Below are positions 11,738-18,886 of a stretch of 39,425 nucleotides of DNA, piece by piece. Within the stretch, counting starts at the first letter, position 1, and each line of letters opens with the position of its first letter. Source of the DNA: Rheinheimera lutimaris (lineage in GTDB: Bacteria > Pseudomonadota > Gammaproteobacteria > Enterobacterales > Alteromonadaceae); the NCBI RefSeq assembly GCF_013283795.1, contig NZ_JABSOD010000027.1, positions 1 through 39,425 on the forward strand. The letters run 5' to 3'. The translations under genes and the position numbers were made by a program. A model generated the notes under the pieces. That model saw nothing but the letters and a program-made list of their open reading frames with translations. It was not told where the DNA came from and ran no database searches.

Positions 11738-13111
11738 TTAGGATGACAAAGTACGGATTAAATTCTGGAAGTCTTCTTTTATTTCGTGCGTTTCTTCTTT
11801 TAACGATTCGATCTTACGGCAGGCATGCAGCACTGTAGTGTGATCGCGACCGCCAAAAGCATCGCCAATTTCCGGCAAACTGTGGTTGGTCAGCTCTTTC
11901 GATAACGCCATCGCCATTTGCCGCGGCCGTGCAACTGAGCGCGAACGCCGCTTAGACAATAAGTCGGCTACACGGATTTTGTAGTATTCCGCCACAGTTT
12001 TTTGGATATTCTCGATGGTAACTAACTTATCCTGTAACGCCAGTAAGTCGCGCAGCGCTTCACGCACAAAATCGATAGTAATCGGCCGGCCGGTAAAGTT
12101 AGCATTAGCGATAACACGGTTTAATGCGCCTTCTAACTCGCGCACGTTAGAACGTAAGCGCTTGGCAATAAAAAACGCCACTTCTTCCGGTAACCGGATT
12201 TGGTTTTCGTGCGCTTTGCGCATCAGAATGGCGACACGGGTTTCCAGCTCAGGCGGTTCGATAGCGATAGTCAGTCCCCAACCAAAACGCGACTTTAACC
12301 GGTCTTCCACGCCATCAATTTCTTTCGGATAACGATCGCTGGTTAAAATGATCTGCTGGTTGCCTTCTAATAAGGCATTAAAGGTGTGAAAAAACTCTTC
12401 CTGCGAGCGCTCTTTATTGGCAAAAAACTGAATATCATCGATAAGCAACGCGTCAACCGACCGATAATAGCGCTTAAACTCTTCTATAGCATTGTTTTGT
12501 AACGCTTTTACCATATCTTGTACAAAGCGTTCAGAGTGCATATAAATGACTTTGGCATCCGGCTTCTTTGCCAGGATACCGTTACCAACGGCGTGCAATA
12601 AGTGGGTTTTACCCAAACCGGTGCCGCCGTAAATAAACAAAGGGTTATACGCGGTGCCGGGGTTATCGGCTACCTGACTGGCAGCAGCACGGGCTAACTG
12701 GTTCGATTTACCCTCTACAAAGTTAGTAAAGGTGTAGTTAGCGCGCACATTGCTGGTAACGATAGTCTTGGGTGCCGGTTCTGGCGCGTCACGCTGCACG
12801 GGCGCAGCTTGCGGCACAGCGGCTATAGCCGGCGCCGGCGTATTAGACCGTGCTTTATTGCTTTGGCTGGAACCCACATCAAACTTTAAGCGCGGCGCAT
12901 CGTCGCCACAGTAATCCTGGATCAGCTCTAAGATCCGGCTGAGATACTTTTCACGCACCCAATCCAGCACGAAGCGATTTGGCGCGTATAAGGTAAGCCC
13001 TGTGTCAGAACTGTCGGCTTGCAACGGGCGGATCCACATACTGAAATGCTGCGCGGGCAATTCGGCTTGCAGCGCTTGCAGGCAATTTTGCCAAACGGAC
13101 TGATACACCAT
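11738..13111 (-). CDS. dnaA: Chromosomal replication initiator protein DnaA
   Basis: DnaA binds DnaA boxes, melts oriC and loads DnaB. Domain I is at the N-terminus ([15 protein letters not shown]), followed by a variable Ala/Pro linker. The AAA+ domain has Walker [12 protein letters not shown] and Walker [10 protein letters not shown]. Domain IV carries the DNA-binding signature [15 protein letters not shown]. The length is 457 residues. AGGAG lies only two bases from the ATG at 13111 but five from the next codon, a GTG at 13108, so translation may begin at GTG as in E. coli. The promoter contains a DnaA box, consistent with autoregulation. Confidence 0.98.
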   Translation of the reverse strand: MVYQSVWQNCLQALQAELPAQHFSMWIRPLQADSSDTGLTLYAPNRFVLDWVREKYLSRILELIQDYCGDDAPRLKFDVGSSQSNKARSNTPAPAIAAVPQAAPVQRDAPEPAPKTIVTSNVRANYTFTNFVEGKSNQLARAAASQVADNPGTAYNPLFIYGGTGLGKTHLLHAVGNGILAKKPDAKVIYMHSERFVQDMVKALQNNAIEEFKRYYRSVDALLIDDIQFFANKERSQEEFFHTFNALLEGNQQIILTSDRYPKEIDGVEDRLKSRFGWGLTIAIEPPELETRVAILMRKAHENQIRLPEEVAFFIAKRLRSNVRELEGALNRVIANANFTGRPITIDFVREALRDLLALQDKLVTIENIQKTVAEYYKIRVADLLSKRRSRSVARPRQMAMALSKELTNHSLPEIGDAFGGRDHTTVLHACRKIESLKEETHEIKEDFQNLIRTLSS

Positions 13112-13170
13112 ATCTCCTGAAGCCTTAGTTATAATGATTAAAAAGGCTGGCGTAAGTTAACGAAGCGCAC

Positions 13171-13200
13171 ATTATGGTACTATCTTATCCACAACTTCAA
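13171..13200 (-). promoter_or_regulatory. dnaA promoter
   Basis: On the minus strand, -35 TTGAAG (13200-13195) and -10 CATAAT (13176-13171) are separated by 18 bases. A DnaA box fills the spacer, so bound DnaA would block RNA polymerase. Confidence 0.6.
13185..13193 (+). promoter_or_regulatory. Consensus DnaA box in dnaA promoter
   Basis: TTATCCACA is an exact match to the high-affinity DnaA box, located between the predicted -35 and -10 of dnaA. Confidence 0.85.
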
Positions 13201-13431
13201 TATTGACTTTTTCAAATTAGCGCCCTGCGCAAAGAAACAGCCATAAGCCAATGTTTAAAAACAATATATTTCTCTTATACCATTTCATAATACTGCCGCT
13301 TTTTGCCCGACCAATTTGAACTAAAAGTAAAATAACCCACACTTTATTCAGTTAAACTACAGCGCCCTGTGGAAAACTTTAGTAAAAACAGGCTCAGACA
13401 AGATCGCTGTGCAATAAAACACAGGATCAGA

Positions 13432-13460
13432 TTGACTTTAGGCCCCAGACTACTTAAAAT
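13432..13460 (+). promoter_or_regulatory. rpmH-rnpA-yidD-yidC promoter
   Basis: TTGACT (13432-13437), a 17-base spacer and TAAAAT (13455-13460) make a near-consensus sigma-70 promoter about 90 bases before the rpmH start. Confidence 0.7.
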
Positions 13461-13491
13461 TCGCGCTCATTTTTGTCAGCTGCGTTTTGGT

Positions 13492-13526
13492 ATATTTACT
13501 AAAACACAGAAACCTTTAGTAAATAT
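13492..13526 (+). promoter_or_regulatory. 12-bp inverted repeat in the rpmH leader
   Basis: ATATTTACTAAA (13492-13503) pairs perfectly with TTTAGTAAATAT (13515-13526) across an 11-base loop. It lies between the predicted promoter and the ribosome-binding site of rpmH. It would form a leader hairpin in the mRNA or be a protein operator. The half-site TTTAGTAAA recurs at 13378-13386. Confidence 0.65.
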
Positions 13527-13547
13527 TTCGACCGGACGGATGAGATT

Positions 13548-13685
13548 ATGAGTAAAAGAACTTTTCAACCAAGCGTATTAAAGCGCAAGCGTAACCACGG
13601 TTTCCGTGCTCGTATGGCTACCAAAGGTGGTCGTCAGGTACTAGCGCGTCGCCGTGCTAAAGGCCGTCAGCGTTTATCTGCTTAA
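13548..13685 (+). CDS. rpmH: Large ribosomal subunit protein bL34
   Basis: A 45-residue, very basic protein beginning [20 protein letters not shown] and ending with [12 protein letters not shown], the unmistakable L34 pattern. It is part of the 50S subunit. It is the first gene of rpmH-rnpA-yidD-yidC and lies divergent from dnaA. The ATG at 13548 lies seven bases after GGA. Confidence 0.98.
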   Translation: MSKRTFQPSVLKRKRNHGFRARMATKGGRQVLARRRAKGRQRLSA

Positions 13686-13687
13686 TC

Positions 13688-13701
13688 AGCGGTTAGCCGC
13701 T
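13688..13701 (+). promoter_or_regulatory. Hairpin at the rnpA start
   Basis: AGCGG, a four-base loop, and CCGCT form a GC-rich 5-bp hairpin between the rpmH stop and the rnpA GTG. It occupies the place of a ribosome-binding site and may keep rnpA expression well below that of rpmH. Confidence 0.5.
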
Positions 13702-13703
13702 GA

Positions 13704-14072
13704 GTGGTCAGCTTGAAATTCGGCAGGGAGTTACGTCTGTTAACTCCCGGTCAATTCGATAACGTCTTCCAACTTCCTTTTCGGGTTTCTTCCCCGCTGT
13801 TCACCATCCTGGCAAAAGCCAATCAACTGCCTCATCCCCGATTAGGCCTTACTATCGCGAAAAAACGTGTTAAATTAGCCGTGCACCGCAATCGTATTAA
13901 GCGCTGCGTGCGTAACAGCTTTCGTTTGCATCAACATGAGTTGCCTGGTGTCGATTTGGTACTGATGGTGAAAGGTGATATTAGCAATACCGCTAATGAT
14001 GAGTTACAACGGCAACTGGAAAAGTTATGGCGCAAGATCGCTCGCCAGTACACCGCTTCGCTGTCAGCATAG
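13704..14072 (+). CDS. rnpA: Ribonuclease P protein component
   Basis: This is the protein cofactor of RNase P, which matures the 5' ends of tRNAs together with the rnpB RNA. The 122 residues include the family signature ([13 protein letters not shown]) and the basic start [13 protein letters not shown]. The start is a GTG at 13704 followed by Val, as in E. coli rnpA. No good Shine-Dalgarno precedes it; instead a small hairpin (13688-13701) ends two bases before the start. The 3' end overlaps yidD by 46 bases. Confidence 0.95.
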   Translation: MVSLKFGRELRLLTPGQFDNVFQLPFRVSSPLFTILAKANQLPHPRLGLTIAKKRVKLAVHRNRIKRCVRNSFRLHQHELPGVDLVLMVKGDISNTANDELQRQLEKLWRKIARQYTASLSA

Positions 14073-14290
14073 CGTTAACGCTGCTGCGCGGGTACCAGAG
14101 ACTGATTAGTCCGCTGTTTGGACCCAGCTGCCGCTTTAATCCAACCTGCTCACATTATGCTATCACCGCGATAGAACGCTTTGGCGTATTAAAAGGCTGT
14201 TGGTTAGCAGCGAAACGAATACTGAAATGTCACCCCTTGCATGCGGGCGGTGATGATCCTGTTCCTGAAAAGCACAATGAGAAAAGCTAA
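14027..14290 (+). CDS. yidD: Membrane protein insertion efficiency factor YidD
   Basis: A small (87-residue) membrane-associated protein that helps YidC-dependent insertion. The core [20 protein letters not shown], followed by CSHYA, is diagnostic of the family. Later conserved residues include [24 protein letters not shown]. The gene begins inside the end of rnpA (46-base overlap) and ends four bases before yidC, so it is translated with them. Confidence 0.96.
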   Translation: MAQDRSPVHRFAVSIALTLLRGYQRLISPLFGPSCRFNPTCSHYAITAIERFGVLKGCWLAAKRILKCHPLHAGGDDPVPEKHNEKS

Positions 14291-14293
14291 GCC

Positions 14294-15931
14294 ATGGAAT
14301 CACAACGTAGTTTATTAGTTATTGGTCTGGCACTGGTCAGTTTTTTACTCTGGCAGCAGTGGAATATTGACACTGCACCCAAGCCGGCAACACCGGTAAC
14401 GCAACAAAGCAGCAACAGTGCAGGCGGTTCTGCCGATTTACAGCTGACCACCGCCGATGCCGAACAACCGGCGCAGGTAGCCGCAAGCGGCAATAGCACT
14501 ATCAGTGTAAAAACTGATGTACTGGATTTAGCCATCAGCAGCCGTGGTGGCGATATTGTTGCGCTGCAATTACCGGAGTTTGAGCTGAATAAAGGTGCCG
14601 GTGATGCTTACCCGTTAATGCGCCGCTTACCGGGCTTCGAGTATGTTGCGCAATCCGGCCTGATTGGCCGCGATGGCCCGGACGACAGCCGTAACAGCCG
14701 GCCGGTATACAGCAGCACACAACAAAGCTATACATTGGCAGAGGGCGCCACAGAATTAGTGGTACCGTTAATGTTTAACCATAACGGCCTGCAAATTGAA
14801 AAACGCTTTACCTTTACGGCCGGCCAATATGATGTCCGGGTAGAATATTTTATCCAAAACCAAAGCGGCGAAGTTAAAACCGTTCAGCCTTATCAACATC
14901 TGGTGCAAAGTATCGATAACGGCGAAAAAAGCAGCATGATGATGCCGATATACCGCGGTGGAGCTTTCGGTACTTCTACAGACCGTTACAACAAATACAA
15001 ATTTGATGATATGCAGGACAAAAACCTGCTGGAAGCCACTAATGGTGGCTGGGTAGCAATGCTGGAACATTACTTTGTCGCAGCTTGGGTACCGGATCAA
15101 CAAGCCGATAATCAGTTATACAGCCTGGTGCGCAATGGTCAGGGTGTTATAGGTGCTAAAGGCCCGGCAGTCAATATCGAACCCGGCGCACAAATCAGCT
15201 TAGGCAGCAGCTTTTACGCCGGCCCTAAGTCCCAGGATAACCTGGCTAAACTGGCCAATGGTCTGGATTTAACCGTAGATTACGGTTTCCTGTGGTTTAT
15301 CTCAAAGCCACTGTTTTGGTTACTCACCACCATTCAAGGTTTTGTGGTGAACTGGGGTCTGGCAATTATTTGTATCACGCTGATTGTTAAAGGCGCTATG
15401 TACCCGTTAACCAAGGTGCAGTACGAGTCGATGGCCAAAATGCGTAACTTAAAGCCGAAAATTGAAGAACTGCAGGCTCGCTACAAAGACGACCGGCAGA
15501 AAATGGGCCCGGCTATGATGGAACTGTATCGCAAAGAAAAAGTTAACCCTATGGGTGGCTGTTTACCGATGCTGATCCAAATGCCGATTTTCCTGGCACT
15601 ATACTGGGTATTTGTGGAAAGCGTAGAGCTGCGCCACGCGCCCTTTATGCTGTGGATTAACGACTTGTCGGCGCAAGACCCGTACTACGTACTGCCGGTT
15701 CTGTTTGGTTTAAGCATGTTCTTAATGCAAAAACTGACACCAATGCAGGTTACCGACCCAATGCAGCAGAAGATTATGATGTGGATGCCTGTGGCGTTCT
15801 CTGTATTCTTCCTGTGGTTCCCAAGTGGTTTAGTACTGTACTGGTTTGTTAGTAACCTTATTTCACTGGCGCAGATGTTATACATCTACAAAGGTATGGA
15901 AAAGAAAGGCCTGCATACTAAAAAAGCTTAA
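14294..15931 (+). CDS. yidC: Membrane protein insertase YidC
   Basis: YidC inserts and folds inner-membrane proteins, alone or with SecYEG; F0 subunit c is a classic substrate, and atpE is in this window. The 545-residue protein has an N-terminal membrane anchor (LLVIGLALVSFLLWQQW). A large periplasmic domain (about residues 60-340) follows. The Oxa1-like C-terminal half has several membrane segments, with MGGCLPMLIQMPIFLALYWV and the final LVLYWFVSNLISLAQ. The length and order are typical of gammaproteobacteria. It is the last gene of the rpmH operon. Confidence 0.98.
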   Translation: MESQRSLLVIGLALVSFLLWQQWNIDTAPKPATPVTQQSSNSAGGSADLQLTTADAEQPAQVAASGNSTISVKTDVLDLAISSRGGDIVALQLPEFELNKGAGDAYPLMRRLPGFEYVAQSGLIGRDGPDDSRNSRPVYSSTQQSYTLAEGATELVVPLMFNHNGLQIEKRFTFTAGQYDVRVEYFIQNQSGEVKTVQPYQHLVQSIDNGEKSSMMMPIYRGGAFGTSTDRYNKYKFDDMQDKNLLEATNGGWVAMLEHYFVAAWVPDQQADNQLYSLVRNGQGVIGAKGPAVNIEPGAQISLGSSFYAGPKSQDNLAKLANGLDLTVDYGFLWFISKPLFWLLTTIQGFVVNWGLAIICITLIVKGAMYPLTKVQYESMAKMRNLKPKIEELQARYKDDRQKMGPAMMELYRKEKVNPMGGCLPMLIQMPIFLALYWVFVESVELRHAPFMLWINDLSAQDPYYVLPVLFGLSMFLMQKLTPMQVTDPMQQKIMMWMPVAFSVFFLWFPSGLVLYWFVSNLISLAQMLYIYKGMEKKGLHTKKA

Positions 15932-15943
15932 ACAAGCTAAAAA

Positions 15944-16067
15944 GCAGGGGTAAGGTGTCATCATGTAGCAGCAACAGGGATGTTGCGGAGATTGAGACAG
16001 CGCCGTAGTTTTTAAAAGCAGCGACGTGCTGTCGAAAGCGGCGAAATGATGATTTCCTTGCCCTTGC
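15944..16067 (+). ncRNA. Candidate structured RNA between yidC and mnmE
   Basis: The segment folds on inspection into a long closing stem: 15944-15965 pairs imperfectly with 16046-16067. It encloses a perfect 6-bp hairpin with a GGGA loop (15971-15986) and a second hairpin (15996-16001 with 16028-16033). A strong terminator follows at 16079-16109. No ORF fits. It could be a small RNA released from the yidC mRNA 3' end or an mRNA leader of mnmE. I did not recognise it as 6S, 4.5S or tmRNA. The GGA in the first loop could bind CsrA. Confidence 0.45.
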
Positions 16068-16078
16068 CGTTAAACCTT

Positions 16079-16109
16079 AAGCCTGTCGCATCACGTTGAC
16101 AGGCTTTTT
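16079..16109 (+). terminator. Terminator after yidC / structured RNA
   Basis: A 9-bp stem (16079-16087 AAGCCTGTC with 16098-16106 GACAGGCTT) with a 10-base loop is followed by T residues. It lies 18 bases before the mnmE start, so it may also act as an attenuator of mnmE. Confidence 0.88.
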
Positions 16110-16127
16110 CTATTAAGAGGCAACACC

Positions 16128-17492
16128 ATGTTTACTACCGACACCATCGCCGCTTTAGCCACCGCCCCCGGCCGCGCCGGTGTCGGTATTATCCGTATCT
16201 CCGGCCCCGATACCAAAGCCGTCGCCCAAGCTATACTGCACAAGCTGCCTAAACCGCGCTACGCCGAGTACTTACCGTTTTTTGACAGCCAGGCTAAGGT
16301 ATTGGACCAGGGCATCGCCCTGCTCTTCCCCGGGCCAAATTCGTTTACCGGCGAAGATGTACTGGAGCTACAAGGTCATGGCGGCCCTGTGCTGCTGGAT
16401 ATGCTGTTAAAACAGGTATTAGCCCTGCCCAATGTGCGTATCGCCAGGCCGGGCGAGTTCTCTGAGCGCGCATTCTTAAACGATAAACTCGATTTAGCCC
16501 AGGCCGAAGCCATTGCCGACTTAATTGACGCCAGTAGCGAACAAGCAGCACGCAGTGCGATGCAATCATTACAGGGCGAGTTCTCCAACCGTATTCACCA
16601 ACTGGTCGAAAAAGTTATTCACCTGCGCATGTACGTCGAAGCAGCGATAGACTTCCCCGATGAGGAAATCGACTTTTTATCCGACGGCAAAGTTGCCACT
16701 AATTTAGCTGAGATTATTGATTATCTTGCCACAGTAAAAAAGCAGGCCACCCAGGGCAGTATTTTACGCGAAGGCATGAAGGTTGTTATCGCCGGCCGTC
16801 CTAACGCCGGTAAATCCAGCTTGCTAAATGCCCTTGCCGGCCGCGAAGCCGCTATTGTCACCGAGATAGCCGGTACCACCCGCGACGTACTGCGTGAGCA
16901 CATCCATATCGACGGCATGCCGCTGCATATTATCGACACCGCCGGTTTACGGGACGCTACCGATCAGGTCGAACAAATTGGTATAGCGCGGGCGTGGCAA
17001 GAAATAGAGCAAGCCGACCGGGTACTGTTTATGGTTGATGGCACCACCACCAACGCCACCGATCCACACGATATCTGGCCCGATTTTATCGACCGTTTAC
17101 CGGCGAACCTGGGTGTAACGGTTATTCGCAATAAAGCCGATTTAACCGGCGAACCAATGACTCCGGATACCGATAGCCATACACCCGTGTATCGCTTGTC
17201 CGCTAAAACCGGCGCTGGTATCGATGCGCTGCGTGAGCATTTAAAACAATGTATCGGCTTTGACGCCAGCACCGAGGGCAGCTTCCTGGCGCGCCGCCGT
17301 CATTTAGATGCACTGGACCGTGCCGCCGAACATTTAGCTATCGGCCAGGAACAACTACACAGTTATATCGCCGGCGAAATCCTCGCAGAAGAGCTGCGGC
17401 TAACCCAGCAGCACTTAAACGAAATTACCGGCGAATTTAGTTCGGATGACTTACTCGGTAAGATTTTCAGCTCGTTTTGTATCGGTAAATAA
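16128..17492 (+). CDS. mnmE: tRNA modification GTPase MnmE
   Basis: With MnmG, MnmE makes the 5-carboxymethylaminomethyl (or aminomethyl) group on wobble uridine 34 of several tRNAs, using methylene-tetrahydrofolate and GTP. The 454 residues comprise an N-terminal folate-binding domain starting [20 protein letters not shown]. The G domain carries [21 protein letters not shown] and NKAD. The terminal FCIGK motif has the catalytic cysteine. The partner mnmG lies about 11 kb away at oriC. Confidence 0.98.
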   Translation: MFTTDTIAALATAPGRAGVGIIRISGPDTKAVAQAILHKLPKPRYAEYLPFFDSQAKVLDQGIALLFPGPNSFTGEDVLELQGHGGPVLLDMLLKQVLALPNVRIARPGEFSERAFLNDKLDLAQAEAIADLIDASSEQAARSAMQSLQGEFSNRIHQLVEKVIHLRMYVEAAIDFPDEEIDFLSDGKVATNLAEIIDYLATVKKQATQGSILREGMKVVIAGRPNAGKSSLLNALAGREAAIVTEIAGTTRDVLREHIHIDGMPLHIIDTAGLRDATDQVEQIGIARAWQEIEQADRVLFMVDGTTTNATDPHDIWPDFIDRLPANLGVTVIRNKADLTGEPMTPDTDSHTPVYRLSAKTGAGIDALREHLKQCIGFDASTEGSFLARRRHLDALDRAAEHLAIGQEQLHSYIAGEILAEELRLTQQHLNEITGEFSSDDLLGKIFSSFCIGK

Positions 17493-17852
17493 AGTCTTAA
17501 TATTAAAAGCGACAACCAGACCGTGAAAGGAAACACTCCTTGCGTCTAGTGTATTATTAAAGCTCCAGAATGGAAGACGGATAACGTTAACTCAAACGCT
17601 TGCACTAACCACTAGACCTATTCATATATGACAAGCCACGTTGTCCTTCAGAGTGAGAGCATAACAAAGAGGCACTAAGGATCGCTGAAGCAGTGTGATC
17701 TAAGCAGATGCTTGTATGCGACGCGCCAAAAGTCAATCGAGCACCTTTCATCTGTCAATATAATTTAAGTTATCCACACGCTATGTATACAAATAATTTA
17801 AGCTACGCTGCAAAAATAACTACGTCAAAATATCAGTTATCTTGGTGAAAAA
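17493..17852. other. mnmE-HEPN gene intergenic region
   Basis: A 360-bp AT-rich non-coding stretch marking the left edge of the accessory segment. It contains an exact DnaA box (17770-17778) flanked by two copies of ATAATTTAAG (17760-17769 and 17793-17802), 33 bp apart. I saw no ORF, tRNA or insertion-sequence end. Confidence 0.6.
17770..17778 (+). promoter_or_regulatory. Isolated consensus DnaA box
   Basis: TTATCCACA is an exact match to the consensus, outside oriC and dnaA. It may titrate DnaA, regulate the next gene, or be chance in AT-rich DNA. Confidence 0.55.
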
Positions 17853-18788
17853 GTGAAAAACACAATATGTTTTGGATTTTATCCGCACCACCTAGACATC
17901 GAAAATGAGCGTTTTTCGGTTAAAACACTCCCTGACCATAAATATGCTGTAGAGCATGTTTTGTCCGATTCAAATGTAATAAATGACTGGATTTACCCCG
18001 GAAAAGCATTTGAAAAAAACTTCATCAATGGTGTTAAAAAGGAGCTGCCTTATTCCACCAGAGTGTTTGGACTTCCTAAAACTCACGTGCTGACACTTCA
18101 CGATGGTGCATCCCATGAAGAACTTGATTTTGTTGTATGGTGTATATCATTTTTTACAGGTATGCGACTTACGACAACGGAAGCTGGTTTTGTCGACGCA
18201 ACGCCGATTAAGCCGGGAAAATTGGTAGATTTTGTACTTAATCGCTGCACTTTAGAGGATGCAATTGAATTGGTTCTAAGCTACGTAAAGAATGCACGTG
18301 GGCAACCTAGAGCCTTGAAACGAGTAGCTGCAATTATCCACTCTTTGTTTCTTTCGCAATACCCGCACTCTTTGGCATTTGAGCGGTTTCAGTATTTGTA
18401 TATGGCGCTCGATACATGCTACAAGTTGCTGTCAGTTAAGGAACCAATAGACAGCAGTAAGCCTAACTCCCACGCTCAGCGAATCGAATGGATGTGTACA
18501 AAGTTTAATATACCAGTACCGACATGGGCGAAAGTTGATAGTCCAAAAAAAGCGTCGCAGATTTCTGTAGTTCGCAACGACGCTATGCATGAAGCCCTAT
18601 TCTTTGACGAGCCATTAGGTTTTGCTGTGTACGGAGGGAATGTAAGAACTGGCACTCAAAGCAGCACGCTATTACAAATGCAGGCATTAGCTTGTCGATT
18701 AATTATTGCAGCTCTTGGTCGACCTGAAATAAGTTATGTTTCGACTCCAGTAGACACACGTGGAATTTATCCGTTGAGACTAATTTAA
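17853..18788 (+). CDS. HEPN-motif protein, putative RNase
   Basis: A 311-residue soluble protein that I cannot place in a named family. Residues 1-150 look like a mixed alpha/beta N-terminal domain. The C-terminal helical part (about 155-290) has FERFQYLYMALDTCYKLL and RNDAMH (Arg241, Asn242, His246). This fits the R-x4-6-H active site of HEPN ribonucleases, and the layout recalls ApeA-like HEPN proteins of antiphage systems. The start is a GTG with a weak ribosome-binding site; base composition is more AT-rich than the flanking core genes. An RHH gene follows. RNase activity and a defence role are inferred. Confidence 0.7.
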   Translation: MKNTICFGFYPHHLDIENERFSVKTLPDHKYAVEHVLSDSNVINDWIYPGKAFEKNFINGVKKELPYSTRVFGLPKTHVLTLHDGASHEELDFVVWCISFFTGMRLTTTEAGFVDATPIKPGKLVDFVLNRCTLEDAIELVLSYVKNARGQPRALKRVAAIIHSLFLSQYPHSLAFERFQYLYMALDTCYKLLSVKEPIDSSKPNSHAQRIEWMCTKFNIPVPTWAKVDSPKKASQISVVRNDAMHEALFFDEPLGFAVYGGNVRTGTQSSTLLQMQALACRLIIAALGRPEISYVSTPVDTRGIYPLRLI

Positions 18789-18810
18789 TTACGTTTGCAA
18801 TGAACCAGGT

Positions 18811-18820
18811 CTTCCGGAAG
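18811..18820. repeat. 10-bp palindrome after the HEPN gene
   Basis: CTTCCGGAAG is a perfect 10-bp palindrome located 22 bases after the HEPN stop and just before the predicted -35 of the next gene. No T run follows, so it does not look like a terminator. Confidence 0.4.
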
Positions 18821-18825
18821 AAAGC

Positions 18826-18853
18826 TTGACCTATGCGATTAATCATATATAGT
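18826..18853 (+). promoter_or_regulatory. Promoter of the RHH gene
   Basis: TTGACC (18826-18831), a 16-base spacer and TATAGT (18848-18853) form a good sigma-70 promoter. The -10 lies inside the large palindrome, so a protein bound there would repress it. Confidence 0.6.
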
Positions 18854-18868
18854 TCTATATATGATTAA
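18839..18868. promoter_or_regulatory. Perfect 30-bp palindromic operator candidate
   Basis: TTAATCATATATAG (18839-18852) and CTATATATGATTAA (18855-18868) are exact inverted repeats separated by TT. The dyad overlaps the predicted -10 and ends 18 bases before the start of a gene for a ribbon-helix-helix protein. This is typical of an autoregulatory operator. It has no GC-rich stem or T run, so it is not a likely terminator. Confidence 0.75.
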
Positions 18869-18886
18869 ATCCATGGAAATATTAAG

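Larger units (their letters stand above)
13112..13547. other. dnaA-rpmH divergent intergenic region
   Basis: A 436-bp AT-rich region between divergent operons. It holds the dnaA promoter with a consensus DnaA box, a near-consensus DnaA box (TGTGGAAAA at 13368-13376), a good rpmH promoter and a 12-bp inverted repeat just before rpmH. In Pseudomonas the origin lies at this place. Here it has few GATC sites and only one perfect box, so the mioC-mnmG region is the better origin. Confidence 0.8.

Noticed and set aside
13112..13547. dnaA-rpmH region as the main replication origin, as in Pseudomonas
   Set aside because: Only one perfect DnaA box, in the dnaA promoter, and few GATC sites. The mioC-mnmG region has three strong boxes, an unwinding-element-like repeat and dense GATC sites.
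13369..13551. 60-codon frame ahead of rpmH
   Set aside because: It overlaps the rpmH start, spans the predicted promoter and inverted repeat, and shows no recognisable protein features.
18839..18868. Large palindrome as a transcription terminator of the HEPN gene
   Set aside because: The stem is almost wholly A/T, has no following T run, and overlaps a good promoter; an operator fits better.
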